The notes under the pieces were generated by a model. That model had not been told where the DNA came from. It was given only the letters and a program-made list of their open reading frames with translations, and ran no database searches. Positions 25,901 through 33,751 of a stretch of DNA of 39,459 nucleotides are shown here, piece by piece. The DNA lies in NCBI RefSeq assembly GCF_007991215.1, contig NZ_BJXX01000149.1:1-39459 (forward strand). Direction: 5' to 3'. Position 1 is the first letter of the stretch. Each line of letters opens with the position of its first letter. A program made the translations under genes and the position numbers. Source of the DNA: Aneurinibacillus danicus. GTDB taxonomy: Bacteria > Bacillota > Bacilli > Aneurinibacillales > Aneurinibacillaceae.

Positions 25901-25929
25901 TTTTCCATACGGTTTACCTGTATGGAAAA
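25901..25929. repeat. Perfect 10-bp inverted repeat
   Basis: TTTTCCATAC (25901-25910) and GTATGGAAAA (25920-25929) around a 9-nt loop, in the 190-nt gap between the MATE gene and a small gene. There is no T run on either side, so this is not a normal terminator. It could be an operator for the small gene. Confidence 0.5.
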
Positions 25930-26019
25930 AATCTGGAAATTACCGGTATGCAACTCGACAACAGCTTTTCTCACATACTTTATAAATAAATGATTTAATT
26001 CGTGGACAGGGGGATGAGT

Positions 26020-26238
26020 ATGGATAGCATTCAAGGCACATATCGAATCATCGACGGAAGCGGTAAATTGTCTCTCGAAAATAATGAGGTTGTTTCCCTT
26101 GTAGTGGGTAAAGCGCTTAAGATTAAGCATCCGGAGCACGGATGGCTGCAAGGCATCTACCAGGGCAGCGGCGAAGTCGTGCATCCGCATGGAACCTATC
26201 AATTAAGGGAAGGCGACGCCATACGCATTCTGAAGTAA
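26020..26238 (+). CDS. Small hypothetical protein (possible DUF5348-like)
   Basis: A 72-residue protein beginning MDSIQGTYRIIDGSGKLSLE. It looks all-beta, with a WLQGIYQGSGEV turn and an ending LREGDAIRIL. The layout resembles short DUF5348-type proteins, though I am not sure of the family. ATG 26020 is chosen because AGGGGG lies 6 nt upstream; two further in-frame starts upstream run into that site. It has its own terminator directly after the stop, so it is monocistronic. No function can be proposed. Confidence 0.7.
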   Translation: MDSIQGTYRIIDGSGKLSLENNEVVSLVVGKALKIKHPEHGWLQGIYQGSGEVVHPHGTYQLREGDAIRILK

Positions 26239-26252
26239 ATATACAATCAAGC

Positions 26253-26287
26253 TGTCCTCTACCAAAAGGGAGAGGACAATTTTTTTC
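26253..26287 (+). terminator. Terminator after the small gene
   Basis: TGTCCTCT (26253-26260) pairs with AGAGGACA (26271-26278), followed by a run of T to 26286. Confidence 0.9.
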
Positions 26288-26420
26288 TATGAAAATCATG
26301 AGAAAAGAAGGAGGAGAAGAAAGAAGATCCGGGGAAGAAAAAGGCCTTCGCCTTTTTCTATATTGAAATCATCCCTTCGTTCTTCCCTCTCTTTTCCTTC
26401 GTACCGTAAAAGTCAGTCAC
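26286..26420 (-). repeat. Dispersed repeat, copy 2
   Basis: The inverse complement of this stretch aligns over its full length with 6241-6380. Both share CTGACTTTT(A/G)CGG at one end, GATTTTCA(T/C)AGAAAA at the other, and the hairpin GAAAAAGGC...GCCTTTTTC in the middle (here 26339-26361). It follows a terminator directly and precedes the end of the convergent SDR gene. Confidence 0.75.
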
Positions 26421-26437
26421 CCTTCCTCTGTCATCGG

Positions 26438-27196
26438 CTAGAAGTTGCTGCGGGATTGTCCGCCGTCCACATTGAGTGTGGCGCCGACCACCCAGGACGC
26501 TTTTTCCGACGCCAGAAACAGCGCCACATTGGCAATCTCTTCTACTGTTCCGAAACGGCCGGCCGGAATTTCGCTTTTTACAAACCGCTGAATTTTCTCG
26601 GGATTCTCTTTGAGCCGCTTCTGCCAATTGCCGGTTGGATGGAGAATCGCGCCGGGCGCAATGCCGTTGACTCGAATGCCGAACGGGATTACCTCGTTCG
26701 CCAGCGCTTTCGTAAAGCTAATCATGGCCGCTTTTGCTGCGTTGTAGGTCGGTTTGCCACCCGATTCCCGACCATAGATCGAGCTTATATTTATAATACA
26801 TCCCGCTCCTTTTTCCTTCATAACGGAAACAGCCCGCTTGCTTAAATCAACCGCAGAATAGAAGTTGAGGTTCATCGCGGCTTCAAATAATTCGACATCC
26901 GTTTCCTGGATGGCTCCTCCATTGCTTCCGCCTACATTATTAACGAGAATGTCTATGGTACTATAATGCTCTATCACTTGCTCCATTACGGATTTCCGCG
27001 CTTTCGGATCTGTCAGGTCAGCAGGCAGTACAAGAGCGTCTTTTATTTCGGATGCTGCCTCTTTTAATTCTTTTTCACTCCGTGCCGTAATGGCGACTTT
27101 TGCGCCTTCCTTATGAAACGCTTCAGCGATCGCCCGACCGATTCCTTTGGAGCCACCGGTCACCAGCACGATTTTATCCCGTAAACCCAAATCCAT
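26438..27196 (-). CDS. Short-chain dehydrogenase/reductase
   Basis: A 252-residue classical SDR using NAD(P)H. The cofactor motif TGGSKGIG is at 13-20, the NNVGG motif at 86-90, and the catalytic Ser139, Tyr151 and Lys155 in ISSIYGRESGGKPTYNAAK. The NVDGG segment lies near the C-terminus. It resembles 3-oxoacyl-ACP reductase-like and glucose dehydrogenase-like SDRs, and the substrate cannot be told from sequence. Arg39 after the second strand (ITARS) suggests NADPH. AAAGGCGTGA precedes ATG 27196. It stands alone, and the hairpin in repeat copy 2 probably ends its transcript. Confidence 0.92.
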   Translation of the reverse strand: MDLGLRDKIVLVTGGSKGIGRAIAEAFHKEGAKVAITARSEKELKEAASEIKDALVLPADLTDPKARKSVMEQVIEHYSTIDILVNNVGGSNGGAIQETDVELFEAAMNLNFYSAVDLSKRAVSVMKEKGAGCIINISSIYGRESGGKPTYNAAKAAMISFTKALANEVIPFGIRVNGIAPGAILHPTGNWQKRLKENPEKIQRFVKSEIPAGRFGTVEEIANVALFLASEKASWVVGATLNVDGGQSRSNF

Positions 27197-27333
27197 CGTA
27201 TCACGCCTTTCCTGTATCTTTTGCAGTGTTCGTTAGGATTCTCTTTCATCATACCATACGGTTCATATGCATAATCATATAAGACAAAACGGCATCGGTT
27301 ACCGTATATACCTTTCGGCGGGGAGGAGTCGGT

Positions 27334-27495
27334 ATGGCGATTTATTCGGGGGAGAAAATCCTGTTTGACATTCAGACGGACCAGGCGCTGGATGCACTGC
27401 TGGCGGCACAAGAAAAAGGAGATGCGCATGCGGCGGCGGAAGCGAAAAATGCGTTGGGGGAGCTGCAAAAGAAGCGGATCATTTTAGAACTGTAA
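27334..27495 (+). CDS. Small hypothetical protein, 53 residues
   Basis: The sequence begins MAIYSGEKILFDIQTDQALD and continues as a charged helical stretch (LLAAQEKGDAHAAAEAKN) ending QKKRIILEL. GGGGAGGAG lies 6 nt before the ATG and a clear terminator follows, so this short frame is very likely a real gene. I do not recognise the family. It is divergent from the SDR gene and is followed by the HXXEE gene after its terminator. Confidence 0.7.
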   Translation: MAIYSGEKILFDIQTDQALDALLAAQEKGDAHAAAEAKNALGELQKKRIILEL

Positions 27496-27507
27496 TATGG
27501 ATAGATC

Positions 27508-27553
27508 AAAACTCGAAACTCGGCCTACTGTGCTGCTTTCGGGTTTTGTTTTT
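27508..27553 (+). terminator. Terminator after the 53-residue gene
   Basis: AAAACTCGAAA (27508-27518) pairs with TTTCGGGTTTT (27537-27547) with one mismatch or G-U pair, then GTTTTTA. Confidence 0.75.
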
Positions 27554-27554
27554 A

Positions 27555-27622
27555 TTGACAAAACCTGATCGATTAACATATAACTAACTTAAAAGTTATA
27601 TAACTTTTAAGTTAGTTATATG
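27555..27622 (+). promoter_or_regulatory. HXXEE-gene promoter with 46-bp perfect palindrome
   Basis: TTGACA (27555-27560), 18 nt, TATAAC (27579-27584) is a strong sigma-A promoter. A perfect palindrome spans 27577-27622, covering the -10 and the start site. It is made of two adjacent sites, TAACTT-AA-AAGTTA and TAACTT-TT-AAGTTA, with outer CATATAAC and GTTATATG arms. Two repressor dimers could bind here. The palindrome ends just before the ribosome site GGAGGAGG. Confidence 0.85.
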
Positions 27623-27635
27623 GAGGAGGATCGAA

Positions 27636-28193
27636 ATGGTTGAATGGTTAAATCAATCCCTAGAAATTGGTACGGTAATCTGGTTGTTCCCTATTATTTT
27701 TATGCTGCATGATTTTGAAGAGATTTTCACTGTAGAGAGCTGGCTGAATAAGAATAAAGCGACGATGTACAATCTCCTCCCTGCCCGCCTGCAGTCGTTT
27801 CATGGTTTCTTTGAAAGACGGTTTCCCATCAAGACGGCCCAGTTTTCGGTTGCGGTCGCCTGGATTTTTCTATTGCTGTCGGCCATCACGCTGTTTACGG
27901 TGCAGTCGCTGCCGGATGGCGGGTCGTTCCTGGTGGTATATATTGCAGCGCTTCATATTTTATTTGTGAATGTGTTTACCCATGTAGGGCAGGCGATTCT
28001 GTACCGGGGTTATACGCCGGGTGTGATAACGGCTATCGCGCTTTTGTTTCCGTACAGCCTGTATACGTATTACCGTTTGCTGCTGGAGGGCTATATTGAT
28101 TGGCAGGTTATCTGGACCGCTTTTCCGCTCAGCATAGTTTTACTGCTGCTCATTGTGCCGGGACTTATACTGGGACGAAAAGTGATTTCCTGA
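27636..28193 (+). CDS. HXXEE domain membrane protein
   Basis: A 185-residue membrane protein with about five helices. His25 and Glu28-Glu29 in FMLHDFEEIF form the motif that names the HXXEE family. A second His-containing helix reads ALHILFVNVFTHVGQAIL. The motif suggests metal binding within the membrane, but no activity is established. GGAGGAGG precedes ATG 27636. The palindromic operator before it implies tight, probably inducible control by a repressor not encoded next to it. Confidence 0.85.
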   Translation: MVEWLNQSLEIGTVIWLFPIIFMLHDFEEIFTVESWLNKNKATMYNLLPARLQSFHGFFERRFPIKTAQFSVAVAWIFLLLSAITLFTVQSLPDGGSFLVVYIAALHILFVNVFTHVGQAILYRGYTPGVITAIALLFPYSLYTYYRLLLEGYIDWQVIWTAFPLSIVLLLLIVPGLILGRKVIS

Positions 28194-28203
28194 CATAAAG
28201 CGC

Positions 28204-28226
28204 ACGCTGGCCGCCGCGTTTTTTTT
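28204..28226 (+). terminator. Weak terminator after the HXXEE gene
   Basis: ACGC (28204-28207) with GCGT (28216-28219), inside a GC-rich stretch and followed by eight T. The stem is short. The A/G-rich sequence after it (GAAAAAGAAGGG...GGGAAAAATGGAAAG) recalls the dispersed repeat. Confidence 0.4.
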
Positions 28227-28294
28227 GAAAAAGAAGGGAATGGCGAGGGAAAAATGGAAAGTTATTTAGTAGCTGATGACTAGGAGGAGTGCTT

Positions 28295-29200
28295 ATGAGA
28301 ACCAGTTTTGAAGAGATTGTTGATCTAGGAGCCATTGGTGGCAAAAATACAAAAAAAATGAATGACTTATTAGCCCTCGCGAATTTAGAAGATCAAACTC
28401 CTTCCGATCTAGATGCCACAAGGGTATTGCTAATCGGGATTGACTTTCAAAATGATTTTATGGAGAATGGGGAGCTGGCAGTTCCAAATTCACATAAGGA
28501 CATAGGTAATGTAACAAAGTTTATTTATAACAATTTAGAAAAGATCACAACCATCGCAGTTTCTCTCGACACTCATCAAATACATCAAATTTTTCATCCT
28601 AGTTGGTGGGTCGATGAAAATGGTAATCACCCAAATCCATTTACAATTATAACTGCTAGAGATGTTAAGATGGGAAAATGGGTTGCGGTTGAGAAACAAG
28701 AAGAGAGTCTAGAATATGTCCAAAATCTTGAAAAGCTAAGTAAAAAGCAATTGTGTATATGGCCGTATCATTGCATTGAAGGAACGATGGGAGCTGCCTT
28801 AGAAGGTCAATTTTCAAATATTGTTCATTTCCACTCGTTTGTCAGAAAATCAACAATAGAAAAAATAGTAAAAGGTAAAGACCCTTTAAGTGAAATGTAC
28901 GGGATTATTAAACCGGAATATGATAGAACAGATTATTGTAATGTTGAATTTTTAGAAATGATAAAATCATATGACAAGATTATTATAGCAGGAGAAGCCA
29001 AGTCCCATTGTGTCCTGGAATCAGTTCGGCAAATTCTCGAATATTACGCAGACGAAAAGGATGTTACTTCAAGATTATACCTATTAGAAGATTGCATGAG
29101 TTCAATACCAGGATTCGAATCAGCAACAGAGGAAACATTTAGCAAGTTTAATAAGGAATATCAGGTAAATATCGTTAAATCAACTGAATTCTCGCTATAA
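28295..29200 (+). CDS. Nicotinamidase-like cysteine hydrolase
   Basis: A 301-residue member of the isochorismatase/nicotinamidase superfamily. Asp50 is in IDFQNDFM, metal ligands are likely in SLDTHQIHQIFH (Asp92, His94), the family segment WPYHCIEGTMGAAL is present, and the nucleophile is Cys239 in AGEAKSHCVLES. Nicotinamidases turn nicotinamide into nicotinate for NAD salvage. This protein is about 100 residues longer than PncA, with an N-terminal extension of about 40 residues and inserts, so another amide substrate is possible. ATG 28295 follows TAGGAGGAG. The gene is visibly richer in A/T than its neighbours, a sign of transfer. A sirtuin gene follows, but the two have separate leaders. 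Confidence 0.82.
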   Translation: MRTSFEEIVDLGAIGGKNTKKMNDLLALANLEDQTPSDLDATRVLLIGIDFQNDFMENGELAVPNSHKDIGNVTKFIYNNLEKITTIAVSLDTHQIHQIFHPSWWVDENGNHPNPFTIITARDVKMGKWVAVEKQEESLEYVQNLEKLSKKQLCIWPYHCIEGTMGAALEGQFSNIVHFHSFVRKSTIEKIVKGKDPLSEMYGIIKPEYDRTDYCNVEFLEMIKSYDKIIIAGEAKSHCVLESVRQILEYYADEKDVTSRLYLLEDCMSSIPGFESATEETFSKFNKEYQVNIVKSTEFSL

Positions 29201-29228
29201 GCTTAATCGTTTCAATAACTGTAAATTC

Positions 29229-29427
29229 ATGTGGATTCATATTATAATAGAAGGGACACTGCAAGGAGGCGAGGTGCTTATTTTGAAAAATATTTCAAAA
29301 CCACTCAAAGCCTTGCTGCAGACATGTGTGACAACGAGAAAGATAAAGCAGGAAGCCTTCTCGACCTTGAGCAAGGCTTTTTGTATGCTTATCGTAGTTC
29401 GGAGTAAGAAAAGGAGACGATGGAGAA
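29229..29427 (+). promoter_or_regulatory. Structured leader before the sirtuin gene; possible short ORF
   Basis: A -10 like TATAAT lies near 29241. AAAGCCTTGCT (29307-29317) pairs with AGCAAGGCTTT (29370-29380), followed by TTG; inside, CGAGAA (29335-29340) pairs with TTCTCG (29358-29363). A frame from about 29276 to TAA 29405-29407 reads natural-looking protein (AYFEKYFKTTQSLAADMCDN, then SLLDLEQGFLYAYRSSE). It follows a perfect AAGGAGG but lacks a start codon in phase. It may be a broken small gene or a chance frame in a structured leader. Confidence 0.4.
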
Positions 29428-30138
29428 ATGCTGGAAAATTGGTTGAAAGAGTCAAAATACGCCGTCGTTTTTTCCGGAGCAGGAATGTCAACAGAAAGCG
29501 GAATCCCTGATTTCCGTTCCCAACAGGGAATCTGGCGCCATAAAGACCCGACCAAACTGGCCAGTACATTTGCCCTGATGCATAACCGGGAGGAGTTTAC
29601 CGATTTCTATCGTGGACGAATTGACATGCTGACACGCTATCGTCCGCACGCCGGACACGAAATTCTGGCCAGATGGGAGAAGGAAGAACGCATCCAGTCT
29701 ATCATCACGCAAAATGTGGATCGTTTCCACCAGCAGGCGGGCAGCAAGAATGTGGCCGAGTTGCATGGCACGATTAACCTGCTGCGCTGCCTGGATTGCG
29801 GGCGAGAGTATCCGGGCAAAAAATACCTAGAAACCGGAGGAGAAATATGCGCATGCGGAGGATTCTTAAGGCCCTGTGTGGTGCTGTTCGGTGAGGCTCT
29901 GCCGGAAGAAGCGCTGGACATGGCAGAGAGGGAAGCAATAAAAGCCGATTTGTTTATCGTGCTGGGCTCATCGCTTCAGGTTTCCCCGGCAAACTATTTT
30001 CCGCAGCTGGCCAAACGAAACGGAGCGAAGCTTGTCATTGTAAACATGGAGCCAACACCGCTTGATTCGATGGCTGATCTCGTTATACACGAACGGAAAA
30101 TAGGAGAAGTACTGGCGGAGACAGATAAAAAATTGTAG
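29428..30138 (+). CDS. NAD-dependent protein deacylase (sirtuin)
   Basis: A 236-residue Sir2-family enzyme. It removes acetyl or other acyl groups from lysine using NAD, releasing nicotinamide. GAGMSTESGIPDFR (17-30) and TQNVDRFHQQAG (94-105) bind NAD, His113 (ELHG) is catalytic, and Cys121/124 with Cys141/143 hold zinc. GSSLQVSPAN closes the fold. The length matches other Bacillales sirtuins. AAAGGAG lies 11 nt upstream. The preceding nicotinamidase-like gene could consume the nicotinamide released. addB starts 64 nt downstream. Confidence 0.95.
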   Translation: MLENWLKESKYAVVFSGAGMSTESGIPDFRSQQGIWRHKDPTKLASTFALMHNREEFTDFYRGRIDMLTRYRPHAGHEILARWEKEERIQSIITQNVDRFHQQAGSKNVAELHGTINLLRCLDCGREYPGKKYLETGGEICACGGFLRPCVVLFGEALPEEALDMAEREAIKADLFIVLGSSLQVSPANYFPQLAKRNGAKLVIVNMEPTPLDSMADLVIHERKIGEVLAETDKKL

Positions 30139-30202
30139 TTTATGCGAACGAATGATCTGATATACAATAGAGAGAAATAATGGAAAAGGGGGTTGGAGAA
30201 AC

Positions 30203-33200
30203 ATGGCCCTTCGTATAGTTCTCGGCCGGGCCGGAAGCGGAAAGAGCGCATTATGCATCCGTGAAATTTGCGATCGTCTGCGGCAAAAACCGATGGGAAG
30301 TCCGCTGATCTACCTTGTTCCACAGCAGATGAGCTTCCAGGCAGAGTATAAATTAGCGGCCCAGTCCGGTCTTCCGGGTACAATGCGCGCCCAGGTATTC
30401 AGTTTTCGCCGCCTGGCATGGAAGATACTGCAGGAGACAGGAGGACTTGCCCGTGTACATATTGACAGCACCGGCATTCAAATGGTGCTCCGTCGTATTC
30501 TGGAGAAGCGCGGCAGCGAGTTGCGCGTGTTCGGCCGTGCCATGTCAAGGACCGGTTTTACCGAACAGCTCGAAGAGATGTACGGGGAACTGGTCCGCCA
30601 CGGGATGACGGCGGAAGAGTTGCTGCGGCAGAGAGAGGCGCTGATCCGGAAAAGCGATGGGGAGACAAGCGGTTTTCTATCTGATAAGCTGCATGATATG
30701 CATGTAATCTACGATGAGTTAGAACGTTATCTAACGGACCGTTATCTGGATGCTGAACATTATTTGCCGCTGCTTGCGGAACGGCTGGGTAGATCCCGCT
30801 ATATTCGCGGAGCGGAAATCTGGGTGGACGGGTTTGACCATTTCGTACCCCAGGAGCTGGCGGTCCTGCGCGCTTTGTGGGAGAATGCGGGCGATATGAC
30901 AGTAACGCTGACGATGGACCGGCCGTATGAGAGGGAGGAAGAAGTAGACGAGCTGGATTTATTTTACACAGCTCAAGTTACATACCGAACCTTGACAGAG
31001 TTAGCAGAGACAAGCGGCGTGCGTGTGGAAACACCGATACAGCTTTCTTCCGAAGACCGTCCTGTGGCCCGTTTTGCACATAATCCGGCACTGGCCCATC
31101 TGGAAGCGCATTACGGCAATCGCCCTATCCGGCAATATCAGCACGAGACACAGACTGTTCGCATGGCGGCGGCCGCCCACCGGCGCGCCGAAGTGGAAGG
31201 GACGGCCCAGCGCATTCTGTCCCTTGTACGGGATCAAGGATACCGCTTTCGCGATATAGCGGTTCTCGTACGGAATATAAAAGAGTACGAACACCTATTT
31301 ACGACCGTTTTCGAAGATTACGGAATTCCCGCATTTCTTGATGAGAAGCGGCCGATGCTGTACCACCCGTTGACCGAGTTTATCCGTTCGGCGCTGGAGG
31401 TCATTCGCTATAATTGGCGGTACGAAGCGATTTTTCGCTGTGTGAAAACGGAGCTGCTGCTTGCGCGGGAGGCGGATGAGACAGCGGAGGCTATGCGGCA
31501 TCGAATTGATAGATTGGAGAACTATGTACTTGCGCACGGTATGGAAGGGTACCGCTGGACCGACATGAAGCGGGAATGGAAATACCGGACTTACCGCGGA
31601 CTGGATGAGAATTCCGTAGAGACGGCCGCCGCCATGCGGCAGAGCGACGATGAGCTTATGCTGGAGAAAGAAATCAATGAGCTGCGTCAAAGAATCGTCG
31701 CCCCTCTTCTCGGGCTGGAGCAATCGCTGAAGAAAGCAAAGCAGGCACGCGGCCTTTGCGAAGCCCTGTACCTGTTTCTTATGAAGTTGAATGTGCCACA
31801 GCAATTGGAGAGGTGGAGCGAAGAGGCAAAAGACGACTCCCGCTTAGAACAGGCCCGCGAGCACGGACAAGTATGGCAGGCGGTCATCAATATGCTCGAT
31901 CAAATCGTGGAAGTGATGGGCGACGAGCCAATGGATCTGAATACATTTGCGTCTATCCTCGAGGCGGGAATGGAGAGCCTGACATTTGCGCTTGTACCGC
32001 CGGCGCTCGATCAGGTGCTGGTCGGCAGCCTGGATCGTACCCGATTCGCAGGCGTAAAGTGCGCCTTTATTCTCGGCATCAACGACGGCGTCATTCCGGC
32101 GCGGCCCAAAGAAGACGGCATGCTGTCGGAAGAGGAGCGGGAGACGCTTCTGGCAAACGGCATGGCGCTTGGACCGGGAAGCCGGCGCAGATTGATGGAA
32201 GAAGAGCTTATGCTGTATCGGGCACTCACATCCGCTTCTGAACGGCTGTTTCTTAGCTATGCGCTCGCGGATGAAGAAGGGAAAGGCCTGCTGCCGTCGG
32301 GGGTTATGAAACGCATGAAGGACATGTTTCCAAAAGTAAAGGAAGAATTCATCACAATCGAAGCAGGCGAAGTAGCTGCCGAAGAAGAGCAGCTTGCCTT
32401 TCTGGCCAATCCGTCGCGCGCGCTTTCATACGTAAGCGTGCAGCTTCAGCAGTGGCGGAAAGGATATGGCATTGCTTCGATCTGGTGGGATGCGTACAAC
32501 TGGCTTACGCGTGAATTTCCGGATCAGCAGGCGCGCATTACCCGCAGCCTTTTCTATCGAAATGAAGAGAAATCGTTAAGGGAAGAAACGAGCCGGGAGC
32601 TTTATGGTTCCAAAATCAGGGCGAGCGTTTCACGTATGGAGCGATTTCAAGCGTGTCCGTTCTCTCACTTTGCTTCACACGGACTAAAGCTACGCGAACG
32701 AGAGATGTACCGGCTGGAAGCGCCCGATATCGGGCAACTGTTCCATGCCGCGCTGAAAATGATAGGCGAGCATATGGAGAAGCATCAGATGGAATGGGGC
32801 GCCCTGGAGGCGGAACAGATGCGCAGGCTCGCCGCCGAACAGGTCGATGCGCTGACGCCGCTCCTGCAAAAAGAGATTCTTCTCAGCTCCAAACGCAATC
32901 ATTATTTAACATATAAATTGAAGAACGTGGTCGGACGCGCCGCCGTTATGCTGGGCGAGCATGCGCGACGAAGCCGGTTTACGCCGCGGGCGCTTGAGCT
33001 TGCATTCGGTCCCGGCGCCGACCTTCCGCCGCTTATATTCGAGCTGCCAAACCAATGCACGATGGAGCTTATCGGACGCATTGACCGGGTTGACGGCGTG
33101 GAAGGGAAGCAGGGCCTTCTGCTGCGCATTATTGACTACAAATCCAGCGCCAAAGATCTGGCGATTGAAGATGTATACTTCGGCCTGTCTCTGCAGATGT

Positions 33201-33751
33201 TGACATACCTTGATGTGCTGATTTCCCAGGCGGAAGCGTACTTCGGACAGGCGGCGTTGCCGGCCGGCATTCTGTATTTTCATGTACACAATCCACTATT
33301 GCGTTCATTGATACCTTTATCCGGGGAGAAAATCGAGAGCGAAATCCGCAAACGGTTTAAGATGAAAGGGCTGCTGGTGGAAGATGAAGAGATTATCCGG
33401 TTGATGGATACGGAGCTTGGCACGGGATATTCGGATATTCTACCTGTTGCCCTGAAAAAAGACGGGGGATTCTACAGCACATCTAAAGTCATCTCCGCTG
33501 AGCGGCTTGATCAGCTGCGCAGCTATACGCGCAGCGTCATTAAAGAAATCGGGGTGCGCATTACGGAAGGCGATGTCTCTATCCATCCGTACCGCCATAA
33601 GAAGCGGACAGCCTGCGCATTCTGCTCCTATAAATCGGTCTGCCAGTTCGACCAGATGATAGAGCCGGGCGAATTCCGGGTGCTGCGTCAGGAAGAAAAA
33701 GAGGCGATGTGGCGGACAATTGCAGAGAAAGGAAAGGGGGAGAGGGGATGA
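30203..33751 (+). CDS. addB: ATP-dependent helicase/nuclease subunit B
   Basis: A 1182-residue AddB, partner of AddA in the RecBCD-like complex that processes double-strand ends for recombination. Walker A GRAGSGKS lies at 8-15. The C-terminal nuclease domain contains IIDYKS (Asp978, Lys980). The 4Fe-4S cluster ligands are Cys818 (FQACPFSHF) and Cys1138, Cys1141 and Cys1147 (CAFCSYKSVC). AddB reads Chi-like sites in other bacteria. GGGGGTTGGAG precedes ATG 30203. Its stop overlaps the addA start as ATGA. The length is normal. Confidence 0.96.
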   Translation: MALRIVLGRAGSGKSALCIREICDRLRQKPMGSPLIYLVPQQMSFQAEYKLAAQSGLPGTMRAQVFSFRRLAWKILQETGGLARVHIDSTGIQMVLRRILEKRGSELRVFGRAMSRTGFTEQLEEMYGELVRHGMTAEELLRQREALIRKSDGETSGFLSDKLHDMHVIYDELERYLTDRYLDAEHYLPLLAERLGRSRYIRGAEIWVDGFDHFVPQELAVLRALWENAGDMTVTLTMDRPYEREEEVDELDLFYTAQVTYRTLTELAETSGVRVETPIQLSSEDRPVARFAHNPALAHLEAHYGNRPIRQYQHETQTVRMAAAAHRRAEVEGTAQRILSLVRDQGYRFRDIAVLVRNIKEYEHLFTTVFEDYGIPAFLDEKRPMLYHPLTEFIRSALEVIRYNWRYEAIFRCVKTELLLAREADETAEAMRHRIDRLENYVLAHGMEGYRWTDMKREWKYRTYRGLDENSVETAAAMRQSDDELMLEKEINELRQRIVAPLLGLEQSLKKAKQARGLCEALYLFLMKLNVPQQLERWSEEAKDDSRLEQAREHGQVWQAVINMLDQIVEVMGDEPMDLNTFASILEAGMESLTFALVPPALDQVLVGSLDRTRFAGVKCAFILGINDGVIPARPKEDGMLSEEERETLLANGMALGPGSRRRLMEEELMLYRALTSASERLFLSYALADEEGKGLLPSGVMKRMKDMFPKVKEEFITIEAGEVAAEEEQLAFLANPSRALSYVSVQLQQWRKGYGIASIWWDAYNWLTREFPDQQARITRSLFYRNEEKSLREETSRELYGSKIRASVSRMERFQACPFSHFASHGLKLREREMYRLEAPDIGQLFHAALKMIGEHMEKHQMEWGALEAEQMRRLAAEQVDALTPLLQKEILLSSKRNHYLTYKLKNVVGRAAVMLGEHARRSRFTPRALELAFGPGADLPPLIFELPNQCTMELIGRIDRVDGVEGKQGLLLRIIDYKSSAKDLAIEDVYFGLSLQMLTYLDVLISQAEAYFGQAALPAGILYFHVHNPLLRSLIPLSGEKIESEIRKRFKMKGLLVEDEEIIRLMDTELGTGYSDILPVALKKDGGFYSTSKVISAERLDQLRSYTRSVIKEIGVRITEGDVSIHPYRHKKRTACAFCSYKSVCQFDQMIEPGEFRVLRQEEKEAMWRTIAEKGKGERG

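Noticed and set aside
25901-25929. Inverted repeat after the MATE gene as a terminator
   Set aside because: There is no T tract on either strand after the stem, so it is listed only as a repeat.
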